Part shown: in pieces, positions 31,369-43,898 of the stretch
Layout: the number at the start of each line of letters is the position of its first letter
Position numbering within the stretch: position 1 is the first letter of the stretch
Source of the DNA: Diphasiastrum complanatum
Lineage: Eukaryota; Streptophyta; Lycopodiopsida; Lycopodiales; Lycopodiaceae
Length of the DNA stretch: 64,000 nucleotides
NCBI GenBank assembly: GCA_029204225.1
Contig: MU831543.1
Location: 124,001-188,000 of the forward strand
Direction: 5' to 3'
The notes under the pieces: model-generated
What the model was told of the DNA's origin: nothing
The model's input: only the letters and a program-made list of their open reading frames with translations
The model's database searches: none
Made by a program: the position numbers and the translations under genes

Positions 31369-32020
31369 GTGTTATGAATCAAGAAAGATATTTTAGTTTA
31401 ATAATCCACAGCGTGGTGGATAGGAACTTGCCTTGTGAGATTACCCACCCAGGTTCTAGTCGCCATATGCTTGTATCAATCCTTAGTTGCCCATTTCGGA
31501 ACGGAATGCCAAAAAAATTTACGTTCCGTTTTAACAAAGGAATCTAGTTGTTGGGCAGGATGATCGTTTGGATGATTGTTTGACTGTCAGAGATGAATGC
31601 AATCATTTGCACAACAGAGAACGTGCGTGCGAACTATTTCTCAAAGTCTTAAGTGAGAAGTTCTGAAATTCATGCCCTTCATTACGTAATTGCCCAGAGG
31701 AGTTCGTTCCCACTGCGCATAACATGCTTCTCATTGATGATAGCCCAGAGAATAGCATCCTGAACCCAAGAGACAATGCCATTTTCCCAAACAGCATATG
31801 ACTGCAGAAAAGATCGTTCCTCAACTCTTGATTCAACTTTGTTACTGGACTTGTAGATTCTAGCTTACGTGTTCCTGAATATGTTGCTAGGCATCAAATC
31901 GGGCAAGCGCCATTGGGCAAAGAGTCTCTATTGTAGATTGTATTCCCGTTGTTTCAGCGGAGCCGGACTTCTGTAGTGTGGATCCCGTTGTATTGTCCGT
32001 GGTGCCAGAATGTCATATTG
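31369..32020. other. Unclassified higher-GC block (start of U2)
   Basis: Begins gttatgaatcaagaaagata, ends at R1. Richer in GC than its surroundings. A minus-strand reading (ENGIVSWVQDAILWAIINEKHVMRSGNELLWAI, given here in two parts: up to LWAI and after) looks protein-like but contains stops nearby. No family recognised. Identical block at 54244-54895. Confidence 0.4.
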
Positions 32021-32262
32021 TTCCCAAAATGTCATATTGTTGATCATTCGCCTAACTCAAAAACGAGACTTTTTTTTGGAAAAAGAACCTTCGCCCACTT
32101 CAATGTAGATATATCTTAAGTGGATGTACAATCTGACAGCTCAGCGAAGGTTTCCAATACTGTATAGGCAATTTATGACCGAAACAGTGATTTTATAAGT
32201 CATTTTTCGTCAAAAATACTTTCCTTTCTCTTTTTCTATTTTGATGACTTTTTTGATAATCA
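32021..32262. repeat. Repeat R1 (U2, second context)
   Basis: Copy of the segment at 5155-5390, with accttcgccc and cagcgaagg motifs kept, but joined to different flanks. Confidence 0.75.
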
Positions 32263-33982
<1,720 letters not shown>

Positions 33983-34013
33983 CAAAATGAATGTTGTCTC
34001 AAAATTTGACACG

Positions 34014-34028
34014 TGGTATCAGAGCTCG
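34014..34028 (+). other. Copia A primer-binding site without an LTR (U2)
   Basis: TGGTATCAGAGCTCG. It should follow the CA end of a 5' LTR but instead follows copia RT sequence (ttgacacg). Confidence 0.85.
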
Positions 34029-34610
34029 TGTTTCAGGTTATGAAGGAGAAAATCAGATCTATCAATGATTTGGTGAAGATATCAAGTCTAGAGCATGCTA
34101 GAGAGGATTCTACACCAAAATCGGATTTTTTGCTTTTGTAGATTGGATCTTTTGTAGATCAAAACACTAAAGAGGTCAATATACTTGTTCAATTCCATTT
34201 TTTGAATTCACATGCTGGATTTGGCCAATTTTTGGATCATTGGTTCAGCCTAAGTGGTGGCTTATAGATTGCATATCAAATTTTCATCATTTGCATGTAT
34301 TGGAATAGTCAATTTTTTGTGATTTTGTCAAAACCCTAATTTTGATTGGATCTCTAGATAGTGAGGTTGCTGGACTTCATTTGAGTGTGTTTCAATCTTA
34401 GGAAGTGGCAAAAGTCATTAGATTGAGGATAGATCATAGGTTGATCAAGATTCCATGATTCTATGTGTTGATTTGCTTGGATAAGTGCTAGAAGAGAATT
34501 TGTGAGATAGTTTCAAATCTTGGTGATTTCTTTTGAAAGCATTTGTTGTTGTTCAAAGGAGTGCTTTGTGCATTGAAGCAGGTTGAAAGAGAAGATCAGG
34601 TCATTGCTAC
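34029..34610 (+). other. Copia A 5' leader (U2)
   Basis: 582 nt between PBS and gag ATG, no long ORF. Same architecture as Cop-C, identical in U3 apart from isolated changes. Confidence 0.7.
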
Positions 34611-37238
34611 ATGGCAACCTCAATTGGAATCATGTTGGAAGCCAAGGATAGGCTTACCTCAAGTAACTATTCATTATGGAAAGTGAGGATGGAGTCACTT
34701 CTTGAGATGAATGATGTTTTGGATATTGTTGTAGGTTTGGAGGAGAGACCAGCAACACAACAAGATCAATTGAGGTATGACAAGAGGTCCAAGAAGGCTC
34801 TACACATGATAAAGATGAATGTTACCAATGAACTTCTCAAGGAAGTTGGTAAGTGCACATCATCTTTGGAAGCTTGGAATTCATTGAAGAAGCTTTATGA
34901 ATCCAAGTCTACTTCTAGAGTGTTGACTCTTAGAAGGAAAATCTTTTCTTGTTTGCAAAAGAATGAAGAAAGTCCAAGTACTTTTGTTTTGAGAATGAAA
35001 GCATTGAATGATGAGTTAGCTTGCATAGATGAAAGCATTAAGGAAGGAGAGCTTATTCAAGTGATTCTTAATGGCTTGTTGGATGCTCATGCTAACATTG
35101 TTCAAAGTATTGCTATTCAAAAGACTTTGCCAAGTTTGATGGATCTTCAAGAGATCTTGATCAATGAGGAATATTGGCTTCAAGCAAGAGGTGGATCTAC
35201 ATCAACACTTCAAGAGGATGCTATGTTCACAAAGGGCAAATTCAAGGGCAAAACCAAAAGCAAGTGGTCTAAAGGGCAAGATCAAGTGGATGCTTCTTCA
35301 AGTGGCAAAAAGAAGGATAGATTAAAGCTCAAGTGCTTCTATTGTGGCATCAAAGGACACTTTGCAAGTGAGTGCTACAAGAAGAAGAGAGATCAAGGAG
35401 ACAAGCAAGGTAATCTTACTCTTGATGAGGATGGTTTGGATGTGCAAGATGCAAATGATGATGCTTTTGTGATGTCTTCATGTATGCTTGCTAATGATGG
35501 AGATCTAGATCCTTGGTGGATTGATAGTGGAGCAAGTTCACACATGACCTTTCACAAAGAGTACTTCACTTCTTTGTCGGCATATGGAGATGACAAGAGG
35601 GTGATCTACACGGCCAATGATGGTGAGTGTGCAATCAAAGGGATTGGCACAATTCCTATTTCTCTCTCTACAAATAGGAATGTTCATTTGGAGGATGTCT
35701 TGTTTATTCCATCTATTACCAAGAATTTGCTTAGTGTGAGTCAAATGCTAAGTAAGGGCCTCAAGGTGGAGTTTGATGGAGATGCTTGTTTGATCAAAAG
35801 GAAGGATGTCTTGATTGGAAAAGGTAAAAGGCAAGGGAAGTTGTTCAAACTTGATGCTTGCGTTATTGCTAACCAAGTTGGATGTGTTGCAAGGGAGCAA
35901 ATTTCTATTCAAGAGGTTTGGCACAAAAGGATGGGACACCTCAACTTCAAGTCATTGGAGTTAATAGCAAGGAAGAAGTTTGTGATTGGTCTTCCAAGTT
36001 CCTTAAGCAATGACAAGCATGTTTGTGAGTCTTGTGCTTTGTCTAAGTCACATAGACTACCTTATACTAGATCTATTTCTAGATCTACAAAGCCTTTTCA
36101 ACTTGTACATTCGGATATTCATGGATTTACTACAATTAGCAATAGTGGAGCTAAGATGTATGTAACATTCATTGATGATTTTAGTAGATTTTGTTGGATC
36201 TATCTACTAAAGAGCAAGGATGAAGTGTATGATGTCTTTGTCAAGTTCAAGAATGCAAGGGAGAACCAATTTTCCACAAAGATCAAGTGCTTGAGAGGTG
36301 ACAATGGTGGTGAGTACATATCTAACAAGTTCAAGGCCTTTTGTGATGAGCATGGGATCAAGAGGGAGTATACAACATCAAGGACCCCACAACAAAATGG
36401 AGTGGCTGAAAGGAAGAATAGAACTTTATGTGAAAGTGCTAAAGCTATGAGGTTAAGTGCTAATCTTGACAAACCATTTTGGGATCAAGCTTTGTTGTGT
36501 GCCAATTTCTTGTGCAATAGGTGGCCGAGTGCTATTTTGGATGGAAGGACACCTTTTGAGATGCTATTCAAGAGGAGGTCGAGTGTCAACTTTCTGAGAA
36601 CTTTTGGATGCACATGCTATGTCAACATTACTCTTGATGATAGGACCAAGGAGGATCCATCTTCAAGAAGAGGTATTTTTGTTGGATATAGTGAGGTGAG
36701 TAAAGCCTACAAGGTTTACATTCCTTCTACTAACAAAGTGATTGTTGGTAGAGATGTCATTTTTTATGAGGGAAATATTCCAAAGGTGTCTTCAAGCATG
36801 ATTGATGGTAAAGTAGATGGGTCTAACATTCTTGATGTTGATGAGAAGGATCTTACTTTGGATGGTGGTGATGATGGACCTTCATCAAGTCAAAAGCCAA
36901 GGAGAACATCAAGAGAAAGACAAGTACCTTCAAGGCTTACAAATGATCAAAAGGGTAAGCAAGTAGTTTCTGGAAATTATGTTGCTTTCCTAACTTCTTT
37001 GGATGAGCCTACAAGTGTAGATCAAGCAAGGAAAGAAGAGGAGTGGATCCAAGCAATGGATCTTGAGTATCAATCTCTTATGAAGAGTGGAACATCTTTT
37101 GGAAGATCTTCTTGTGTACATGGAGCTATGCAAGTGGATGGATGTTATCTTGCTGTAAAATCAAGTAATGGATCTGGAAAACAAAATTTGATGATCATGT
37201 TGAAGATCAAGAAGTTGATCTCGAAGCGCTTCAACTAG
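34611..37238 (+). CDS. Copia A Gag-protease-integrase frame, 875 codons, RT lost (U2)
   Basis: Complete open frame from ATG (MATSIGIMLEAKDRLTSSNY). Gag includes a CCHC knuckle at about 242-255. Protease has D305-S-G307. Integrase has H438, H443, C472, C475 and D502, D564, E600 with 35-residue spacing. All catalytic residues are retained. A full copia Pol would go on for another 480 residues; here homology ends near residue 823 and an unrelated tail ends at KRFN. It differs from the U3 copy at about six residues (K13/N, N/S in LANDGD, LELIA/LEVIA, SRST/SRYT, RRSS/RRPS, MIML/MITL). With no 5' LTR its transcription would need an outside promoter. Confidence 0.93.
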   Translation: MATSIGIMLEAKDRLTSSNYSLWKVRMESLLEMNDVLDIVVGLEERPATQQDQLRYDKRSKKALHMIKMNVTNELLKEVGKCTSSLEAWNSLKKLYESKSTSRVLTLRRKIFSCLQKNEESPSTFVLRMKALNDELACIDESIKEGELIQVILNGLLDAHANIVQSIAIQKTLPSLMDLQEILINEEYWLQARGGSTSTLQEDAMFTKGKFKGKTKSKWSKGQDQVDASSSGKKKDRLKLKCFYCGIKGHFASECYKKKRDQGDKQGNLTLDEDGLDVQDANDDAFVMSSCMLANDGDLDPWWIDSGASSHMTFHKEYFTSLSAYGDDKRVIYTANDGECAIKGIGTIPISLSTNRNVHLEDVLFIPSITKNLLSVSQMLSKGLKVEFDGDACLIKRKDVLIGKGKRQGKLFKLDACVIANQVGCVAREQISIQEVWHKRMGHLNFKSLELIARKKFVIGLPSSLSNDKHVCESCALSKSHRLPYTRSISRSTKPFQLVHSDIHGFTTISNSGAKMYVTFIDDFSRFCWIYLLKSKDEVYDVFVKFKNARENQFSTKIKCLRGDNGGEYISNKFKAFCDEHGIKREYTTSRTPQQNGVAERKNRTLCESAKAMRLSANLDKPFWDQALLCANFLCNRWPSAILDGRTPFEMLFKRRSSVNFLRTFGCTCYVNITLDDRTKEDPSSRRGIFVGYSEVSKAYKVYIPSTNKVIVGRDVIFYEGNIPKVSSSMIDGKVDGSNILDVDEKDLTLDGGDDGPSSSQKPRRTSRERQVPSRLTNDQKGKQVVSGNYVAFLTSLDEPTSVDQARKEEEWIQAMDLEYQSLMKSGTSFGRSSCVHGAMQVDGCYLAVKSSNGSGKQNLMIMLKIKKLISKRFN

Positions 37239-37539
37239 TCAAACCGGAAGGTGGCAATTTGGAGCTAGTCAAGAGCATCAAAGGAGAGGTAATTGGCAAA
37301 GGTGTTATGGATCTATTTTTGCAGCATATTGAAGACTCAAGTAAGGTCAAAGGAGCAGCAAGGAAGTGTTGTTCAAGTTTACTTTACTTGTTCTATCTCA
37401 TGTTTGAGCAATTTCATGTGGATGTGTGCAAATTGTCAAGATATGATAAAACTCGCTACATTGGTGAGCATTGTTTTAATGTTGGATTTGTACTAGCATT
37501 CTTGGCTGATTTTGCTGATGGAAATGAAGCTATTGGAGG
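37092..37539 (+). other. 448-bp segment of unknown origin (U2)
   Basis: Same segment as in U1, joined to A integrase on one side and to B RT on the other. The second open frame (37259-37543) is kept. Confidence 0.5.
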
Positions 37540-38097
37540 TTAATTCAAGTCAGCGCAACATTTTTTTATTATCATTACCTCGTACGTGGATGACACATTG
37601 CTATTCAACAATAGTGTCGAACTAATAAAGATGTGAAATGAATGTTGTCCTCAGAATTCGACATGATAGGTCTGGGCGAAGCTCATTATGTTGGAAGAAG
37701 GAAGGACGATTCGATAATTCAAAGGCTATGAAAGAACTATTGAGCACAATGGAATAAGCCTTCTTTCCTAATGCATGACTACACCTATCAATAATTAAAC
37801 AAAGCTATAATGACAGAAGTCACATTCAATCCTTAAGCAAATAACTTTGGAATCATTAGTACTAAAGTGATTTTGTAGTCAAACAATTTCAGAGTGTAAA
37901 GTAGGGTAAAGAATATTGCAGGGTTGAAGTATTCAACAGATCAGACGAAACAATAAGAGATCTATCAGTTATAAATAGCTACAGAGAAGCATAGAGATCT
38001 ATCAGTTATAAATAGCTACAGAGAAGCATACATTCTGACATGATATTGAACGCAATAAGAAGATAGATTGATTCAGTAAGTAGCGTGTACAAATCAG

Positions 38098-38307
38098 ATG
38101 AGGAGTCGGTATGCTAAGCTTAACACTTTTCTTCTTTGTCAAAATTTTAAGATGAGTGAGTATGATCATTCACTTTACTATAGATTTGTTGGAAATGATG
38201 TTACCATTCTTCTAATCTATATGATTGATATCATTTTGAGTGGAGGTAACAATCAAGATGTTGATGATATCAAGATGGCACTAGAAAAAGAGTTTTATGT
38301 TGTTCTA
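38098..38307 (+). pseudogene. Copia A RT fragment with YMID (U2)
   Basis: Same broken RT core as in U1, identical in the visible motifs. Confidence 0.8.
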
Positions 38308-39119
38308 TGCTTCACTCCCTTGAATAAACATGTTGAAGCTCCACCCCCTTTTCCATGACTTGTTCTCCCACAATTTGATAAGCCACTTCAATATGCTTGC
38401 TCCTTGCATGAAAAATAGGATTCCTTGCCAATATTTGGTTTGATAGGTTATCACAAAAGATGATTGGACTCTCTGAAAAATCCAACAAGTGAAAATCCAT
38501 TACCATCCTTTTGATCCATAACATATCCTTTGTGCAAGATGTAAGAGCTTTGTACTGATCGGCCTCACTAGATGACAATGAGATTGTAGCTTGTTTTTTT
38601 GACGTCCAAGAGATAACTCCATCAGTTATGAAAATAGCATGTGCACCTATGGATTTCCTATCCATTTGATCTCTAGAAAAGTCCGAATCTGAAAATCCAT
38701 ACAGGTTTGGTTATCATCCTCCATAAACAATTCCAAAATCATTAGTTCGCAAGATGTGTCTCAATACCCTCTTGCCTAGTTTCCAATGCTCCACACCAGT
38801 ATCATGCATGAATTGGCTTAATCTACCTACACAATAGCTTAGATCAGGTCTTGTGATGGTTATATCTATGAGTGAACCAACTAGCTTGCTATAGAGAGTA
38901 ATGTCCTTGACGGATCTTTCATTGCCTCTTATAGTGAGCTTTACATTTGACTCCATTGGTGTATCACAAGACTTTGCATCTACCATATGAAATCTTTTTA
39001 GAATAAAATTAGCATACCATTCTTGACAAATGAGAGTAAATTGAGAAGTTCTAAATACTTCTATTCCCAAGATATAATGCAAAAGATCATGCTCACTTGG
39101 AGTTCTATCTAAATCTATG
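38308..39119 (-). pseudogene. Inverted copia A RT/RNase H block (U2)
   Basis: Same flipped block as in U1. The RNase H half keeps left-arm variants (SVKDITLYSKLVGSLID) while the RT half has right-arm variants, placing a conversion boundary near 38995. Confidence 0.82.
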
Positions 39120-39141
39120 CTAAAACTAGTTGAAGAGGGAG

Positions 39142-39369
39142 TGTGAAAAATTGTCAACTAGTTTGTTGTTTTTTGGAGGCCAAAATGAGATCTCAACTTT
39201 GAGATAGTTTCATATTTTTCAATAAGGGCTTAATAGTGTTTGTACTATTTTTGGCAAGTAGATAAGTGGATGAGTTCGATTTTGGACCCATTCTAATTGG
39301 CTAAATATGATACATTGCATCTAGACTAGTATTTCTAGGTTTTTGATGAAGAATTTAGTTGTTTCCAAT
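39142..39369 (+). repeat. Start of copia A 3' LTR (U2)
   Basis: TGTGAAAAATTGTCAACTAG after the tail KLVEEGV and the PPT, cut at the arm boundary. Confidence 0.75.
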
Positions 39370-39889
39370 AGATGAAGTATCATTTTTGAGGTCAATATAA
39401 GGCTTAATAGCCTGTTTGGCTTGTTTATGGTTTGGTGAGGCTTGGGTACTAGATGCTATCCCTATGGCAACAAGGGCGGCCTCACACGCTGACCTTGTGT
39501 GTGGCTCCCTCGAAAGTGATGTTAAACTTGGATTTCTGCTCCTTCCAAGTACTAAAGACAAGAGTGATAAAATCCATGTTTATTCTCCCTGAGAAGGCTC
39601 TCTCATGAATACCCATTGCAGTAAGCAGAGGCTATGCAAGGGTCATCCACTGAGTGACCATGCTTGTGCTAGGAAGGATCATGATATCCGTTGCAAATGG
39701 GACATCACAATGGATAGTATAACGAGGCGATTGAGATGTATCTGTGGAAGACATGATGAACAGAAACGAAAAGTAATACGCGCGAGTGTATAACAGAAAA
39801 TAGTTTTGAAAGTTTTGAAACCTTTGGTCGCTGGAAAAATTGGCAAGAGCCTCGCTAGCACAAGTGAGGAATGAATCGAATTCAGCCAA
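39355..39889 (-). pseudogene. Unidentified frame, frameshifted (U2)
   Basis: Counterpart of 4285-4830. Same TAG after WMTLA, plus small deletions (including loss of gt in cctcagtcacgctg) that shift the second half. MAEF start conserved. Confidence 0.4.
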
Positions 39890-40560
39890 CTTATAGGTGA
39901 ATTTGAGGGTCCATTACACTGAATACTAGTTTGGTTGATCAGTTCTGAACATAAATTTGCAGGCTTATACAGTACTATGAAAGTAGGCTAAAAAAATCTC
40001 GGCGAAGATTTTTGAGTGTCTGAAGTCATCTGGAGAATGTCCTCCAGGGTTGGCGAAGGATGAGCCTTCGCCCGAGAGGGTCCTTCACCCAAGTACTGTC
40101 ATAAATGCAAATTTTCAAGATCTGAACCTATGGCCAACCTAATTTTGACATTTTAAGACCATCTAGCATGTCAACGAAGGTTCCTAAGGAAATTAAGGTG
40201 CTCGGCGAAGGTTCTCAAAATGTCATATTGTTGAGCATTCGCCTAACTGTAAAAAGAGACTTTTTTTTGGAAAAGAACCTTCGCCCTCTTCAATATAGAT
40301 ATATCTGAAGTGGATGTACAATCTGAAAGCTCAGCGAAGGTTTCCAATACTATATAGGCAATTTATGACTGAAATAGTGATTTTATAAGTCATTTTTTTG
40401 TCAAAATTACTTTCCTTTCTCTTTTTCTATTTTGATGACTTTTCTAACTTTTGCTTATCAATCTTTCCTCATTTTTTTTTGTCTTTTCCAAAAAAAACTT
40501 AACAATCAAATATTGAAAACAAAAAACTGAAAAACAATTAAAAATAAAATATCATTTAGA
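39890..40560. other. CGAAGG-motif segment including R1 (U2)
   Basis: Same layout as 4831-5501, with ctcggcgaag in place of ctcgacgaag, giving one further motif match. Confidence 0.5.
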
Positions 40561-41644
40561 TCATGTTTGCTGAACTGGCGGAGCAGGTTGCCAAAACTTG
40601 CGTAATCGGCTGCCATTCACAGGAGTATCTAATCGTTTTCCGTCCAAGTGCTCAAGAATTATTGCGCCATAGTTCAGGATTTCATTCACTTTATACGGGC
40701 CTTCACCGATAAACTTCAATTTTCCCTTGATCAGCTTCGTTTTGTACATCAGTGCGAGATCTCTTGCTTTTAGATCATTTTTATGCAATTGACGATCGTG
40801 CCATGCCTTGCGGCGGGCTTTCTCTGCTGCTAACGCATGAAATGCCATCAATCGTGTTTCACATAATTTGTGCAACGCTTCATGACGTAGGTGTAAAGAC
40901 TTATCATCATTTAACCGTTCTGTTGTCGTTATGCATAAAGATGAAATTTAAAATTCAATCGGCATGACAGCATCTTGACCATAAACCAGTTGAAAGGGTG
41001 CTTGATTTGTACTACTTTTGTAAGAAGTTCTAAATGCCCATAATGCTGCATACAGTCTATGTTTTCAATCAAACCGACTTGCTTCAACTGTTTTCGTCAT
41101 AATAGTGCAGAGAATCTTATTGGAAGATTCAGCTTGGCCATTCTAGTAAGGAGTACTAAATTTGTGTATAACAAAAAAATCTTCCAGTAAACACTTTATT
41201 GTTTGATTAACAAAGTGTGTACCCTGGTCACTGATAATCTCGATCAGACATCCAAATCTGATAATAATATTTTCATAGAGAAACTTGGCCGTGGCATCAG
41301 CAACTTTGACAGCTTTGGCTTCAACCCACTTGGTCATATAATCAGTTGCTACGATAATGTATCGGGCCTGAGATCCTCACGTGACATGATGAATAGGGCC
41401 AACATAATCCAGTCCCATTTCTCAAACGGTGCTTGCGATAAAATCGGATGCAAGGGTTCATAGTTCTGTCTAGTAGGCCATTGTGCTCGCTAGCAAAAAT
41501 CACATGTCTAAATATAATTTTCTATGTCGTTATGAAGCGTAGGCCACCAACAACCTGATTGCAAAAGTTTGTGAACCATAATATCTATAGAGAAATGTCC
41601 TCCGCCCATGCCATCATGTGAAAACATGATTAAATCTGGTATTT
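40561..41644 (-). pseudogene. Ty3/gypsy integrase remnant (U2)
   Basis: Same zinc domain, core and C-terminal domain as in U1, with the same stops. A local difference near 41476 (aggccattgtgctcgctagc for agggtttagggttggctagc) alters the zinc-domain boundary. The U2 version reads closer to an intact integrase there. Confidence 0.85.
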
Positions 41645-41796
41645 CATGCGGGCGATAGTGGCTAGGTTTGCTTCATCTCATCTCCCTTCATTGGCCGACT
41701 CACCACCTCTTTACGTTTTACATACAAATCATCGTAATTGTAAGTTGATCCAAGGAGTTTATCTATTATTTGCCACTATCCCACGACAAGAAACCA

Positions 41797-42486
41797 CAAA
41801 ACTTAGTGAGGTGAGGAAGACGAGTGTCATAGTCGAAATACGATTGTTATCCTTGTCAAGAAGAGTTTATGACAAAATAGGCAATGTCAAAAAAATCAAA
41901 CATTGTGTAATTTTAGCCCCAATATACTTAAAGAAGCGTGATAAGTTGAAAATTTATCGGTTGCCCAGGCTTATGCCATACTTGTCTGTTTTTTCCTAAT
42001 CAAGTGAGGATAGTTGTAAGTATGTTTGTCTATATTAAATAATCAAGTATTGGATGTTTCAAGAGGTATTAATTGTCCTATTACTAGTTTTTTATGGTTA
42101 CTTAGTGTTGTGAGTTATTGCTTGCTAGGTGACCATTTTTTGTAACCCATAACGCAAATGATAAGTTTATTGATTGCAAGTAATTATTTATTTTTATTTT
42201 GACATCTCGTGTCTAGCATTGGTATTGTTTGCTTCATTATGGTTACACCGTATTTTGTTATGGTGAAGTTCAATTATATAGGCAGCCTGAGATTACGACG
42301 CCTATAAATAGGTAACGTATTGATCACTAATGTACTCTACAATTAAAGAATTATTACAAGTAATGTTTAACAATGTTTATGATGCATAAATCATGAATGT
42401 AACAAAATGACATCATCACAGGATGAGAGTTCTCATCCATTCTCATTCCTCTAGTTTGATTAGTCGTTTGACAAATTGTATTTCAA
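41797..42486. repeat. Dispersed repeat R2, copy 1 (U2)
   Basis: Counterpart of 6738-7427. Confidence 0.65.
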
Positions 42487-43085
42487 AGTAGGTAAGGTAG
42501 CAATTGCACCAAACAGGTGAGCAAGCAAACCCCATAGGTATGCCATCGATTTGTTTCTAGCTTCTATTTCGAAATTGAATGATACAGCTGGAGATCAACA
42601 CATTGTTCCACCAGATCAATGTTTGCTCAACCAATGTTCATAATCTTGTTGATTTTAGGTCAAAATCCATTGACCTTAATTTTATAACATAGGCTTCTGT
42701 GTTCTTTGGTTACATTTGCTAGCTTGTACACTTCATGTATCATGTGTGTGATAATTGTAGTTAACCTATCTGGCCTTCGTAGTAGCATGTTTTCATAGCA
42801 CTTTGAGATGCCACAAAACATGCTTCAATCAAGAGGAGCCACTTGGCCTTCCACTTTGAATTATTGAATGAAGCTGAGGCCGGAATTATGCATAGAATAG
42901 TCACCCGAACTATGATCATAAGATCAAAGAAGTTGTGGAGACAAGTGGAACCATGCTAGTTGCAGATGAAGAACACAATTTTGATACCGATACGATGCAG
43001 ATTGTGACTCGCAGTCGCCAATGGAGCACATGATAGAGGAGCAAACATCCCAGTTCAAGATGAGCATACAACTCAAAAACCTAAT
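42487..43085. other. Unclassified sequence (U2)
   Basis: Counterpart of 7428-8026. Nothing recognised. Confidence 0.35.
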
Positions 43086-43382
43086 TTGATGAAGGAAGTT
43101 GTTGAGGATGATATCGAAACATTGCTATTTGAAGATGGCTACCAACCTCCTAAGGAGATCAGAGAGAAATTCAAAAGAGCGAAGGTCAAGCCGACTGCTA
43201 AAGAAGTCCGAAAATTTGATTTGTCCGATTTAACCTCTGGTACAATTTTTCTAGCTTTACAATCTTTATTCAATAATGCTGAAAGTGTGATAGATTATGT
43301 TAGAGACAAAGAGTTCCAAAACTGTTGCTGGTGTCAACAACGAAGGAACAACAATTGGAAGACCACTTTATGCATGCCATAA
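43086..43382 (+). CDS. Hypothetical 98-codon frame (U2)
   Basis: Same length and ends as the U1 copy, with PTAKEV for PTAEEV and NNAESV for NNAGSV. Both changes are non-synonymous, which argues against strong selection. Confidence 0.35.
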   Translation: MMKEVVEDDIETLLFEDGYQPPKEIREKFKRAKVKPTAKEVRKFDLSDLTSGTIFLALQSLFNNAESVIDYVRDKEFQNCCWCQQRRNNNWKTTLCMP

Positions 43383-43898
43383 TTTAGAAATGCACAAAAA
43401 TTTGATCATAAACACTTAGATATGACCTAGGACTGTCCATGTCCGTACAACATCAATACAGAACAATAATTCACACTTGTGAAAGCTAGATCAACCATAA
43501 AATCAACATTCTACACATAGAAACTCAAGATATCACATCAGTTGGACATAGAAACACAAGAGATGAATTCTCTACAAAGAAAGAATTTTGATTGATTATT
43601 TTTCCATGAAGGTATAGCTACTTATAGCTTCCAAAATGTCATTTTCCCACTTGTCCCAAACTTGACCTCAATTGGAAACAACTAAATTCTTCATCAAAAA
43701 CCTAGAAATACTAGTCTAGATGCAATGTATCATATTTAGCCAATTAGAATGGGTCCAAAATCGAACTCATCCACTTATCTACTTGCCAAAAATAGTACAA
43801 ACACTATTAAGCCCTTATTGAAAAATATGAAACTATCTCAAAGTTGAGATCTCATTTTGGCCTCCAAAAAACAACAAACTAGTTGACAATTTTTCACA
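43379..43898 (-). repeat. Copia A LTR, antisense and truncated (U2)
   Basis: Counterpart of 8320-8838. Ends ttttcaca next to the antisense PPT. Confidence 0.75.

Larger units (their letters stand above)
37540..39369 (+). repeat. Left inverted-repeat arm (U2)
   Basis: Same composite as 2468-4299, with the 37-bp duplication at 37956-38029. Unlike U1 and U3, its last 370 bp carry the right-arm variants (SSTSFSIDL, RTSQFTLICQEWYANF, ggccaaaatgagatctc, ttgtttccaat), a sign of conversion from the right arm. Confidence 0.85.

Noticed and set aside
34014-34028. tRNA-like sequences at the PBS positions
   Set aside because: Only the 12-15 nt complementary to the initiator tRNA 3' end are present, with no cloverleaf around them.
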